A stretch of 64,000 nucleotides of DNA, taken from IMG/VR virus record IMGVR_UViG_3300009011_000006, positions 1-64,000 of that record. The stretch is one strand, 5' to 3'. Made by a program: the position numbers and the translations under genes. The notes under the pieces are model-generated. The model was given only the letters and a program-made list of their open reading frames with translations, made no database searches and was not told the DNA's origin. Positions within the stretch are counted from its first letter, which is position 1. Each line of letters opens with the position of its first letter. This document shows positions 27,416 through 34,706 of the stretch, in pieces. Source of the DNA: a virus.

Positions 27416-27924
27416 TAGAAGTTGAACCCTCTTGCCGTTGCCTTGCGTGCTACCCTGATTGGGTGTAGATACTCTGTAGCGTAACGAACGCCATCAGAGA
27501 AGTGTTCTACACCATCCTTCTTGTCGATGGTGGCAGTATTGGGGTTATTATCCACCCACTTAGTCCGCTCCATAGAGAGGATAAGGTTAGGACACTTAAT
27601 AGGATCAAATAGCATACCTCCATGATGAAGCATGCCGTTGACAGCATTGACGCTGTCCACCATGGATGGTGCTTTATTGTGTGCCAAGCAGCGAATACCA
27701 TGGCTTTCCAGAATGGCAAAGTCAGTACGCCCAACCATAGCAGAAGTCTTGCGAGCTCTACCAGAAGGGTCTGGATAAGCAAAGATACGCCGCTTGCCGT
27801 TGTCGTAGCGCCCTTTGATTGCTACAGCCAACTGTTCTGTATCAGGATGTCCCATGAACTCATCAAGCCATTGCATCTGTTTGCCGCGATGCGCAAAGAC
27901 ACCAGAGGCTTGTATCAAATTGTT
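27415..27924 (-). CDS. terL: Terminase large subunit, exon 2 (nuclease domain)
   Basis: This exon supplies 169 residues of the terminase nuclease. The predicted 3' splice site is after G at 27925, so exon 2 begins AAC AAT TTG. The frame is open from there and joins exon 1 in phase. It contains W-L-D-E-F-M-G-H-P-D-T, Y-P-D-P-S-G-R-A-R near residues 50-58, and a C-terminal D-G-V-R-Y-A, the usual order in terminase nucleases. Without splicing, the only start is a TTG at 27918 and the protein lacks its first active-site Asp. Confidence 0.85.
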   Translation of the reverse strand, partial: NNLIQASGVFAHRGKQMQWLDEFMGHPDTEQLAVAIKGRYDNGKRRIFAYPDPSGRARKTSAMVGRTDFAILESHGIRCLAHNKAPSMVDSVNAVNGMLHHGGMLFDPIKCPNLILSMERTKWVDNNPNTATIDKKDGVEHFSDGVRYATEYLHPIRVARKATARGFNF

Positions 27925-28566
27925 CAGTAGATGGCGTTAACATCTACCCGACTATTGGAGAAGATATGTAGCAGCTTGTGCTAGATTATAGATACTGTCT
28001 TTAAAAGCCCCTAATCCTGTGTTGCAGTGTCCACATAAAATACCACGGATGGTACCAGTTGTATGACAATGATCAACAACAGCAGCGTCGCCTGTATTAT
28101 CCTGCCGACCTGCTCTAAAATGTACAGGATTACGACATATTGCGCAGCAACCGTCTTGCTGTTCTAAAATTGCATCGCGTTCATGAAGCTCTATCCCAAA
28201 TTTACGGCGATAGTACCACTCAGCTTGCTTTTCCTTAGCGCATTGCTTGCAATAAGTCTGTCGGCCATCAGCACGTCTAGCGTGAGGGCCGAAATATTCG
28301 TAAGGCTTTTTAATTTTACAGTAAGTACAAATTTTCAATTTATATCTCCAAAGTCCGCTATATGTTACCATATAGATCAGACTATATCATCAGTTGCCTT
28401 TAGTGACTATTTCTCAAGTCCAGCACTGCCTGGCGCTTCCGTTACACTTGTAACGTACTCCCCTGCGGGATAGTCGTTGCACCTTCCTCTTACGAGGCTT
28501 GGCTCAGAGTTGTCCCATAAGGATATTCTCTGAATTCACCAGGTTTAGTATGTGGGCATACAGTTC
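27925..28566 (-). mobile_element. Group I intron inside terL
   Basis: The 642-nt insertion interrupts the nuclease domain. At the 5' splice site exon 1 ends GTGGGT and pairs with GCCCAC nine bases into the intron, forming P1 with the required U-G wobble at the cleavage point. The catalytic core shows GCAACGACTATC (R element, 28465-28482 region) and GATATAGTC (S element, 28375-28391 region). Their GACTAT and ATAGTC pair as P7. The intron ends in G. It carries a homing endonuclease gene. Exon joining restores a 442-residue terminase. Confidence 0.88.
27952..28338 (-). CDS. Intron-encoded endonuclease VII-like HNH homing endonuclease
   Basis: About 128 residues. The N-terminal zinc ribbon has CTYC and, about 20 residues on, C-K-Q-C. 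The C-terminal half has C-A-I-C, then V-D-H-C-H-T-T-G, R-G-I-L-C-G-H-C-N-T-G-L-G, the signature of T4 endonuclease VII-type HNH enzymes. TTG at 28338 has GGAG seven bases upstream. ATG at 28371 is possible but overlaps the intron core region. It would spread the intron by cutting intron-less terminase genes. Confidence 0.85.
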   Translation of the reverse strand: MKICTYCKIKKPYEYFGPHARRADGRQTYCKQCAKEKQAEWYYRRKFGIELHERDAILEQQDGCCAICRNPVHFRAGRQDNTGDAAVVDHCHTTGTIRGILCGHCNTGLGAFKDSIYNLAQAATYLLQ

Positions 28567-29385
28567 ACCCACGTTAAAGTCGATAGCTACATGCACATCC
28601 TCGTGTTCTCCCAGAGGCTCTAGCGTCTTGTTATGCTTAGCGCGTTCATAGGAGTAGAACACCATATTACCAGAGTCCATGAAGGACGCCATATATTCCG
28701 CAGCAAAGGCCCGTGGATCCATAGTACTCTTCAGCGCTACGATTTCTTCTGGGTCTAGAAAAGGAGAACCAGTATAGTCATAATGATAAGAGTTCCAGGT
28801 AGGGTCTTTCTCGTGGAAATGATGAAGCTCATGAAAGAAATCATAGCCATTAGGTGTAGAAGCAAAGACAGCACGACCAGGACTTCTAGCACCATAGCGA
28901 CGTGCGTTTGCAGGAGACCAGCGGGTGCTGATGCAGGGTCGTACAATAGACTCCCAAGCAGCTTTTGCGCCAATACCCTTAGTGCAGGTGGTGACTTCGT
29001 CCCAGCCAACGAAATAATAGCCCTTACCGCGCATACGCTGTACTGCTTCAAAAGACAGCAGGCGAAGTTCTACATTATTTGGGAGGACAAAGCGGCCTTC
29101 ATCTTGGCTCGCCTTAATGGCAATTTCTTCCAGCCCCATATCCTGAGCCAGGATAGGGTAAAAGATGTCTGTAACCTGATCGTATGTCGGGGCAATAATA
29201 CCTACACGTTTGTTAGGAACGTTTCTAGGTAACGCCATAAGCTCATGCACTGCAGTTGCAGCACAGGCAGAGAGGAAGTATGATTTACCCCAGCCACGAG
29301 CACAGCATACAGACACAAAGCGGTGAGCTTGATCAATAAAGAGATCTTCGTAAGCATCGCTCTGCCCGTAGTGGAGATCAATCAC
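28567..29385 (-). CDS. terL: Terminase large subunit, exon 1 (ATPase domain)
   Basis: 273 codons before the splice site. Walker A is ARGWGKSY at residues 29-36; Walker B is Y-F-V-G-W-D-E, with D129 and E130. The exon ends at I-D-F-N-V-G, the first metal-binding Asp of the nuclease. GTG at 29385 follows GGAG by eight bases; TTG at 29424 is the upstream limit, since a TAA precedes it. Without splicing the frame would continue only about 20 codons into the intron. The enzyme packages DNA through the portal using ATP and cuts concatemers. Confidence 0.88.
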
Positions 29386-29481
29386 ACCTGCAACTCCAAA
29401 GGGCAAGCTTCTTGGCCAGTACAATTACAGCGTTTACAAAACCAATAAGTGGGAAGCCATCGACACAGAAAGGTGCCTGGA

Positions 29482-29676
29482 TTAATCACCACAAAGCAAC
29501 TCCTTAATTTCGCGCTCGATACGCTCTTTCTGCTTGCGCAGCAGCGTGAGGCGGTCCATGAGACCATTACAAGGAGCTGCCAAGCATTCATCCGTAGCGT
29601 CACAATGGCGGCAGACATAGTCAGTAGTTAGAGAAATATCAGATACATCCACTACTACGTGTGATTTATGGATCAT
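29482..29676 (-). CDS. Small Cys-rich protein with helical C-terminus
   Basis: A 64-residue protein starting in an ATGA overlap with the gene before it. It has C-R-H-C, then two more Cys within about 15 residues, suggesting a small zinc site, followed by a charged helix. It lies just before terL. Function unknown. Confidence 0.6.
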   Translation of the reverse strand: MIHKSHVVVDVSDISLTTDYVCRHCDATDECLAAPCNGLMDRLTLLRKQKERIEREIKELLCGD

Positions 29677-29858
29677 ACAGGGATCCTTGCCAGCGCAAGA
29701 GCCAGTGTGCGACAGGCGGATGGCGGAAGAGGAAGCTGCACAGTGATGCCTTCACCACGAACAGTAGCTGTAATAGCACCCTCATCATCTTCATTTACAG
29801 AGATATAGTCAGGGCATGATGTATTGGACATATCAGTCCAAGCTGCGAGATTCTTCAT
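29673..29858 (-). CDS. Hypothetical protein
   Basis: About 61 residues if translation starts at ATG 29858, which has GGGAA eight bases upstream. Longer starts would lie deep in the preceding gene. The protein is acidic in its first half and ends with a hydrophobic Ala/Leu helix. No family recognised. Confidence 0.55.
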   Translation of the reverse strand: MKNLAAWTDMSNTSCPDYISVNEDDEGAITATVRGEGITVQLPLPPSACRTLALALARIPV

Positions 29859-30279
29859 CAACAGTATTCCCATCAGTGTGATAAACTTCACCCTTTTTAC
29901 GGGTGTTGATAATAAGCGGCGGAATAGAAGCCGTTTCCAGCACATTAGTTTCAGGTACACGACCATAGCCATAACGCAACAGCTGTTCTGCGATCTTAAT
30001 CTTTTGTTCAGTAAGCTTGATATAAAGCTCTGGCTTCCAGATGATCACACGACCAGTGTTGGGATTGAGTTCTACAGTAACACCATCACGAAGATCCTCT
30101 TCGCGCTTAATAGCGGCGGACAGTCGATGATGCTCAGTAACCAATTCACCAATGGGGTCATAACGAAGTTGTCTCAGTCGATCCTTAGAGCGCTCAGATC
30201 CTGCGTGGTAGCGACGTCCATCATAGAGTTCACCATCACGAACAGGAGGCTGCTCAATGACTGCATTCTTAAGTGACAT
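29833..30279 (-). CDS. Possible small terminase subunit
   Basis: A 148-residue charged protein, mostly helical, and the first gene of the packaging/virion operon after the regulatory gap. Small terminase subunits commonly precede terL and have this length and a coiled middle. I see no diagnostic helix-turn-helix, so the name is positional. A regulatory protein is the alternative. Confidence 0.4.
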   Translation of the reverse strand: MSLKNAVIEQPPVRDGELYDGRRYHAGSERSKDRLRQLRYDPIGELVTEHHRLSAAIKREEDLRDGVTVELNPNTGRVIIWKPELYIKLTEQKIKIAEQLLRYGYGRVPETNVLETASIPPLIINTRKKGEVYHTDGNTVDEESRSLD

Positions 30280-30604
30280 TATTTCTCCTCTCGGACACTA
30301 AGGCAGCTGCAAAATATCAAGCTGTGCCTGTGTGACCCATCATTAAGCTAACGGTTTCGTGATTATCCCTTTGCACACCTATCTTGTACGCTGCCAGAAA
30401 ACGTTTGTAAATCAACGCTCTCGACGCCCGGCTAAAGGTACACAGGAGGAACACTCCTATAGGGGTAAGGGTATAGGGTATAATATAGGGTCTATCATCT
30501 ATCATCCTCTACCCTTATACTCCCAATCTTGTTACCTAACGGTAACGGAGGACGTAAATATCATTAATTTAACGGGTTGAGCCTCGGATTATTGCCTATA
30601 AAGC
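30280..30604 (-). promoter_or_regulatory. Late-operon regulatory region with promoter motif copy 2
   Basis: About 325 bases without a credible gene. On the coding strand it holds ACCCGTTAAATTAAT at 30563-30578, the second copy of the recurring motif. About 25 bases downstream is a GTTACC-GTTA-GGTAAC hairpin. Further on is an AT-rich stretch near 30470-30490 containing TATATTATACCC. It separates a strong terminator from the packaging genes and probably holds the promoter of the virion operon. Confidence 0.6.
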
Positions 30605-30690
30605 TTAAAAAAAAAAATAAATAAGCCGCCCCTCAGGGAGCATTAACCCTACAGCCCTAAGGCCATAAGATCAATGCTCCCTGAGGGGCG
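30605..30690 (-). terminator. Strong Rho-independent terminator
   Basis: A perfect 18-bp stem (arms 30627-30644 and 30673-30690, 28-nt loop) is followed on the coding strand by GGCTTATTTATTTTTTTTTT. It lies three bases after the stop of the preceding gene and divides the accessory block from the packaging/virion block. Confidence 0.88.
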
Positions 30691-30692
30691 TG

Positions 30693-30878
30693 TCAAATTG
30701 GTTCTTCAATAGCTACAGCGATTACTTGCAACGGTAGATCACGATTGACTGTATACCGCATACGGCTCGTGGCTGGCCCGGTCGTACGATAGAATTGAGC
30801 ATTTTCAAATGTGCTCCATCCTCCACGATGATGCGTGTAAAGTCCTGTTTCTCTATCTTTAATAACGTATAATTTCAT
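30693..30878 (-). CDS. Hypothetical protein
   Basis: A 61-residue protein starting at ATG 30878, which overlaps the last codons of the frameshifted gene upstream. The first residues (MKLYVIKDRETGLY) resemble a small family of single-domain phage proteins that start with a K-D-x-x-T-G-L-Y strand. It is the last gene before a strong terminator. Function unknown. Confidence 0.65.
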   Translation of the reverse strand: MKLYVIKDRETGLYTHHRGGWSTFENAQFYRTTGPATSRMRYTVNRDLPLQVIAVAIEEPI

Positions 30879-31133
30879 CAGCAATATCCGTCTCGTAAAG
30901 TGTCTCAAATTGTTTGCCGGGAATCACTTTCAAAATACCTACATCATTATAAGTAATATAATCACCTACCTTGATCCGGGAGGATTCTACACGCCATCCG
31001 TCATGAAATGAAATACGCCCACTAGTGATTGCCTTCTGCAGCCATTGTGGCGATTCACTGAAACAAAGCGCCCATGTTCATAGTCTATAGAAACAAATTT
31101 AACAGCTTCAACAGGCTTACACCTATACTTCAT
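30859..31133 (-). pseudogene. Frame-disrupted small hypothetical gene
   Basis: ATG at 31133 sits in a TAATG overlap with the preceding gene and opens a frame that ends early at TAG. After codon 20 the -1 frame reads on smoothly (F-S-E-S-P-Q-W-L-Q-K-A-I and onward) to TAA at 30859-30861. It overlaps the next gene's start, exactly as a normal gene would. One extra G in GGG (31071-31073) would join the two parts into one protein of about 91 residues. The break may be a sequencing error, a true mutation or a frameshift. Function unknown. Confidence 0.6.
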
Positions 31134-31414
31134 TAGCTTAGCTCTTTAATACGACGCTTCACAAAAGCCAGTCGGACAATATCCAGATGCTGTGTTTGTC
31201 CCTCTTGTGCGGCTTGGTAGGCTGTACTCCCGAAAGGAAATAAACTTTCACCTGCGTGTATTTCTAGATCTACCTCTACTGAGCAGTTGCCCCAAGTCTT
31301 TGCATTTTCGCAAAGACCACAACGTTTCATAGTCTCTTCATAAGGAACCGTGTAACCGGCGGCAAGGGCTTCAGCTAGATCTAGCCATTCTTTATAGAAG
31401 TCAAGGAGGTCCAT
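31133..31414 (-). CDS. Repeat-unit protein, single unit
   Basis: A 93-residue protein made of one unit of the family expanded here. It has an N-terminal L-L-D-F-Y-K-E-W-L helix, C-G-L-C-E-N-A-K-T-W-G-N-C-S, then F-P-F-G-S-T-A-Y, T-Q-H-L-D and a final V-K-R-R-I-K-E-L. It is closest to the second gene of the cluster. Function is unknown; the Cys residues may bind metal. Confidence 0.75.
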   Translation of the reverse strand: MDLLDFYKEWLDLAEALAAGYTVPYEETMKRCGLCENAKTWGNCSVEVDLEIHAGESLFPFGSTAYQAAQEGQTQHLDIVRLAFVKRRIKELS

Positions 31415-31958
31415 CGGTCAATTCCTTAATACGGCGCTCAACAAAATCAATCCTATTTGGATTTATATTTTGTGTGCCATAATACCAGTCGTACTTGTAC
31501 GCAACCTCTCCAAAAGGGTATATTTGATCACCAAAATGATATTTGATGTCTGCTAGCACAGTAGCACCACAACCCATTTCTTCTGCATTAATACAAAGGC
31601 CAGCCGCCCTGACTGCATACGAAGGATTTTTGCTGTTAGCGTCCGCCAACCATGCTTCATAAAACTTAAGTAGCTCGAGCTCTGTTATACGTTTCCTAAC
31701 AAAAGTTAAACGTTGACAATCTAGATGTTGAGTCCTTCTCGCATGATGATAATTATATCTAGTTTCACCGAAAGGATACTCTGGATCTTTTGTATGAGCA
31801 GCTAGATCATCGTATAGAGCATCGCTGCAGTTTCCCCAAACCTGCGCATTACTGCACAAACCATAATCTTCTAAGAAAAGCGAGTAAGGCACCGCTATAC
31901 CGCTAGCGAGCGCTGTTGCGCGCTCAAGCCATGTTTTGTAAAACTCAAGCAAGTTCAT
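31401..31958 (-). CDS. Repeat-unit protein, two units
   Basis: A 185-residue protein with two copies of the unit. The first (about 1-95) has Y-G-L-C-S-N-A-Q-V-W-G-N-C-S, Y-P-F-G-E-T-R-Y and R-T-Q-H-L-D. The second (about 96-185) has A-G-L-C-I-N-A-E-E-M, Y-P-F-G-E-V-A-Y and the degenerate G-T-Q-N-I-N. It overlaps its neighbours by 14 bases on each side. The internal duplication and flanking paralogues show recent tandem expansion. Function unknown. Confidence 0.75.
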   Translation of the reverse strand: MNLLEFYKTWLERATALASGIAVPYSLFLEDYGLCSNAQVWGNCSDALYDDLAAHTKDPEYPFGETRYNYHHARRTQHLDCQRLTFVRKRITELELLKFYEAWLADANSKNPSYAVRAAGLCINAEEMGCGATVLADIKYHFGDQIYPFGEVAYKYDWYYGTQNINPNRIDFVERRIKELTDGPP

Positions 31959-32217
31959 TGAGTTGTTCCCTCACCCACGCAAGACGCTTCGGATTTCTAT
32001 GAGCAAATCCACCAATGGTTTCTCGTAGGTAATCATAACCGCTTTCGTTGAAAGGATAGGTCTCTTTGAACTTAGGCATAGCCTTAAATACCTCAGGCGC
32101 GTACCTGGCGGCAACAAAGCACAAACCGCCGTGCTTTATATTTTCTTTGAAGCTCTCAGGGTAACTTGCATCACCCTCAGCGGCTGCTAAGTAATCTTTA
32201 AAGAATTCACGAAGCAT
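31945..32217 (-). CDS. Repeat-unit protein, single divergent unit
   Basis: A 90-residue member of the same family: G-G-L-C-F-V-A, T-Y-P-F-N-E-S-G-Y-D-Y, A-H-R-N-P-K-R-L-A-W-V-R. The TQH signature is replaced by AHR, making this the most diverged unit. It overlaps both neighbours. Function unknown. Confidence 0.7.
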   Translation of the reverse strand: MLREFFKDYLAAAEGDASYPESFKENIKHGGLCFVAARYAPEVFKAMPKFKETYPFNESGYDYLRETIGGFAHRNPKRLAWVREQLNELA

Positions 32218-32782
32218 ATAGGCTCTCCAATTTACAGCGGACCCAATCGAGCCGCGTTTGGTTCAAATGCTGTGTTTCTTTTGCCTTTGCGCGCATATAC
32301 TCATGCATATCGTCATGAAAAGGTGCCGCCGTGGTGATATCTAGATTTGCGAGCACATCAGGCCCGCCGTAGGTTTCGGCATTCATGCAGAGGCCACAGG
32401 TTCGCATCGTGCGTAGCCGCTCTTTAATAATCTTTGAGACATCACCACTATTCGCCATAGCCATTGCAATTTCGAGGTATTCCTCAAGAAATTGAATGGT
32501 CTTCAAACGAAGAATCTCGTTGGCAATCCAAGTCAGTCGCTGCTGATTTTCATGCTGTGTGCCTGTATGAGCCGCGCACCAATACTCAGCACCCGATGTG
32601 TTGAATGGCCACTGACTTTTTGTATGAAAACGCTTTAATAGGTCATCACCACCACCGTATAGCACACAAAGACCATGTACACGAACGTCATCAGCAGGTG
32701 ATGCAGGGGTAACGTAACAACCAGCATGCACCGCCTTGACATCTTTTAAGTACTTCTGAAGAAACTGCAAAAGGTTCGACAT
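32207..32782 (-). CDS. Repeat-unit protein, two units
   Basis: A 191-residue protein with two units. The first has H-G-L-C-V-L-Y, Q-W-P-F-N-T-S-G-A-E-Y and G-T-Q-H-E-N-Q-Q-R-L-T-W. The second has C-G-L-C-M-N-A-E-T-Y, A-P-F-H-D-D-M-H-E-Y and E-T-Q-H-L-N-Q-T-R-L-D-W-V. It is the first gene of the four-gene array. I do not recognise the family; conserved Gly-Leu-Cys, Pro-Phe and Thr-Gln-His suggest a compact, possibly metal-binding, fold. Confidence 0.75.
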   Translation of the reverse strand: MSNLLQFLQKYLKDVKAVHAGCYVTPASPADDVRVHGLCVLYGGGDDLLKRFHTKSQWPFNTSGAEYWCAAHTGTQHENQQRLTWIANEILRLKTIQFLEEYLEIAMAMANSGDVSKIIKERLRTMRTCGLCMNAETYGGPDVLANLDITTAAPFHDDMHEYMRAKAKETQHLNQTRLDWVRCKLESLYAS

Positions 32783-32816
32783 AAGATGATCCTACTGTTA
32801 ATCAAGGTTTGACGTG

Positions 32817-32918
32817 TTATCTGACATAAAACTGCAGTTTAGGAATGAGCTCTTCAAGAGTTATTTGTGTATCATCAACTAGAAGATTCACTATAATGGC
32901 AGCCGTGACCTCTCTCAA
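32817..32918 (-). CDS. Candidate 33-residue small protein
   Basis: TTG at 32918 follows directly after the TGA of the preceding gene. The frame reads R-E-V-T-A-A-I-I-V-N-L-L-V-D-D and ends E-E-L-I-P-K-L-Q-F-Y-V-R, a plausible beta-alpha sequence. The use of TTG and the short length make it uncertain. It would otherwise be a 137-base gap with no gene. Confidence 0.35.
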   Translation of the reverse strand: MREVTAAIIVNLLVDDTQITLEELIPKLQFYVR

Positions 32919-33227
32919 TCATTTTGCCAACTCAAAGAGTTGATCACCGTGTTTACTGTCTAATACAGTATCTTCAATCTTCCAGCGCAAAACGTTGAAG
33001 CCCCATGATCGCAGTGTCGTCACCACAAACAGTGTTTCGCGTTTGATCTGATACAAGCTCTTGTGACGTCCCGTGATAAATCCAGTTGGTTCTTTGTCTT
33101 TGTGCATTTCAAAAGTAGCGAGTTTCCAGTTGCTGAAAGCGTCTTCTATACGCTTACCAGCGAGTTCTGTCTCCGCATTTCTTTCAAAATTGACATGGGC
33201 TTCATAATAAAGTCGAGCTTCTCTCAT
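32919..33227 (-). CDS. Hypothetical protein
   Basis: About 102 residues from ATG 33227, which overlaps the stop of the preceding gene (ATGA). An earlier in-frame start would run through that whole gene. It is charged, helical in the first half and contains an F-x-T-x-x-R-x-W-G-F-N-V-L-R-W segment. No family recognised. Confidence 0.6.
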   Translation of the reverse strand: MREARLYYEAHVNFERNAETELAGKRIEDAFSNWKLATFEMHKDKEPTGFITGRHKSLYQIKRETLFVVTTLRSWGFNVLRWKIEDTVLDSKHGDQLFELAK

Positions 33228-33370
33228 TTCTTTACTCTCCTGTAGTTTATAATCGGCGGGCTGTGGAGTACATGCACACCCGCGCCACCACAACCAGGGC
33301 ATGTCCACCACTGCAACCCATACAGTGTAGTTAGCAGAGAACCTGAGCCTTTGCAAACGCTACAGATCAT
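33224..33370 (-). CDS. Small zinc-finger protein, DnaJ-like CxxCxGxG
   Basis: A 48-residue protein starting at ATG 33370, inside the end of the macro domain gene. It has C-S-V-C-K-G-S-G and, about 20 residues on, C-P-G-C-G-G-A-G, two half-sites of a DnaJ-type zinc centre. Such small phage proteins are probably nucleic-acid or protein binders. It ends in an ATGA overlap with the next gene. Confidence 0.65.
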   Translation of the reverse strand: MICSVCKGSGSLLTTLYGLQWWTCPGCGGAGVHVLHSPPIINYRRVKK

Positions 33371-33809
33371 ACACAACCGGCTGTATATGGGTGAATTCCT
33401 CTTCAATAATCTTTTCTACAACAGACCATTCGCCATTCGCTAAGCCACAACCGATACGTGGCAGTGCTATAGCTGCTGTAAAAGGAGCACATTGTTTATT
33501 AACAGTTTCACAGCAAAGCCGCAGTGCGGCGTAGCTAATATAGCGACGTGTCCTATCTCTACCATACATGCGTTGTGTGATTGCATTGATGATCATCTTA
33601 TCGCTGCCATGCGCAATAATAATCTGACCTAAATACAAACGACCACCCTGGTCATTATAGACCTTGTAATATCTTTGATAAGCTTCAGACCACCTGTCTC
33701 GTATAGCTTTCGCTACACCAGATTGCATTACACCTTGTGCGTTGCAACCATGCATGATATATGGCTCTTCGCAATCCAACAGATTGCCTTTCTTGTAGAT
33801 AATCTTCAT
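33360..33809 (-). CDS. Macro domain protein (ADP-ribose-1''-phosphate type)
   Basis: A 149-residue protein that is nearly all one macro domain. Near residue 20 it has H-G-C-N-A-Q-G-V-M-Q-S-G-V-A-K-A-I, the ADP-ribose-binding loop. I-N-A-I-T-Q lies in the middle and L-P-R-I-G-C-G-L-A-N-G-E-W near residue 118. Single-domain members remove phosphate from ADP-ribose-1''-phosphate, made when tRNA ends are healed, or cleave ADP-ribose from targets. With the kinase-like and RNA ligase genes nearby, a role in RNA repair or reversal of ADP-ribosylation is likely. Confidence 0.85.
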   Translation of the reverse strand: MKIIYKKGNLLDCEEPYIMHGCNAQGVMQSGVAKAIRDRWSEAYQRYYKVYNDQGGRLYLGQIIIAHGSDKMIINAITQRMYGRDRTRRYISYAALRLCCETVNKQCAPFTAAIALPRIGCGLANGEWSVVEKIIEEEFTHIQPVVYDL

Positions 33810-33878
33810 TAAGGTAATGCCCTTTACAAGCCTGACTTAACCGCACACGATTATTTATTGATAATCGCTTCTCTCCTG

Positions 33879-34334
33879 TCACCACCCCTTCCACCATTGA
33901 TTGCCGGGAGTCTGCATATCTGCGTAGAAGTTTTGAATAACAGATTCAGGAACTTTATGTTCTTCAGGCCGCTTTGAATTGCGCTCTAACAAAGTTTTAA
34001 GTGACAGATCAAACAGTTTGACGGTGGGTTGAATCCGCAGCTCATTATAAAAGGGTTCTACATTACGCCAATGAATGCCGGTATCACTCAGCAGAACTTC
34101 TTTGTACCAGTGGTAGCCGGCTCGAAGAGCTCCCAGCATGGCTGGTGTAACCACACGAGATTTATTGCTGTAATGCAATGGGTGCTCTTGGTACGCTTGC
34201 CTTGATCCAAAGATGGCTTCTCTAAACTTGTCACGCTCCAGCCTAAGTACATAAGGCCTTGTTGCACAGTATTCATCTGCCCATGTGCTTTTACCAGAGC
34301 CTGGGCATCCAACTGTGACAATAAACTTATTCAT
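33879..34334 (-). CDS. Polynucleotide kinase-like P-loop protein
   Basis: A 151-residue P-loop kinase. Walker A is V-G-C-P-G-S-G-K-S-T at residues 8-17. R-L-E-R-D-K-F-R follows near residue 34, and a lid with Lys/Arg lies near residues 118-125. This matches the 5'-kinase domain of T4 PNK without the C-terminal phosphatase domain. It would phosphorylate 5'-OH RNA ends before ligation. Other small P-loop kinases are possible. It overlaps the next gene and belongs with the macro and RNA ligase genes. Confidence 0.75.
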   Translation of the reverse strand: MNKFIVTVGCPGSGKSTWADEYCATRPYVLRLERDKFREAIFGSRQAYQEHPLHYSNKSRVVTPAMLGALRAGYHWYKEVLLSDTGIHWRNVEPFYNELRIQPTVKLFDLSLKTLLERNSKRPEEHKVPESVIQNFYADMQTPGNQWWKGW

Positions 34335-34497
34335 CTGTCAAATACTCCTCAAGAAAACCATCTTCTATAAGCTTTGCAGTGAATGTCTCTCGTGTCCAGC
34401 CTTCTCCGTACATTTGCTCTCTAAATTTTTCACTGAAATGATCTTTAATCATTTCATCAAGGATATCGTCATCTATAACAAGCGTCTGAACACCCAT
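34327..34497 (-). CDS. Hypothetical acidic protein
   Basis: A 56-residue protein from ATG 34497, in a TAATG overlap with the gene before. It is strongly acidic (D-D-D-I-L-D-E near the start, E-E-Y-L-T-D-E at the end). No family recognised. Confidence 0.6.
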   Translation of the reverse strand: MGVQTLVIDDDILDEMIKDHFSEKFREQMYGEGWTRETFTAKLIEDGFLEEYLTDE

Positions 34498-34697
34498 TAT
34501 TGAGCTTCTCTCCATGCTTTTTCACGACTAAAACGTGTGCTGCCAACTGAACCTTTACGCATACGCTTCTTTACAGCAATGCCGAAAACCTCTGGGTATT
34601 TGTCTCTACCACAAAGAACGCAGCAGAGTGCGTCACCCATACCGCCTCCGCCATCAAGGACACGCGCATGGATGCCCATAAAACACAAAATGTTCAT
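34497..34697 (-). CDS. Small Cys-containing basic protein
   Basis: A 66-residue protein with a C-C-V-L-C-G-R motif after a Gly-rich loop and a basic C-terminus. A zinc knuckle is possible. Function unknown. Confidence 0.6.
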   Translation of the reverse strand: MNILCFMGIHARVLDGGGGMGDALCCVLCGRDKYPEVFGIAVKKRMRKGSVGSTRFSREKAWREAQ

Positions 34698-34706
34698 ATT
34701 TTAATC

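Noticed and set aside
27415-29424. Terminase as two independent genes or a pseudogene
   Set aside because: The group I intron core, the P1 pairing and exact in-frame exon joining explain the split better than decay.
30317-30505. Minus-strand frame of 62 codons in the regulatory gap
   Set aside because: It begins within AT-rich repeats, has no ribosome-binding site and no protein-like pattern. The region is better read as leader and promoter.
33685-33897. 70-codon frame bridging the macro and kinase-like genes
   Set aside because: It overlaps the macro gene by over 120 bases and has unnatural composition. Only about 70 bases of true gap remain.
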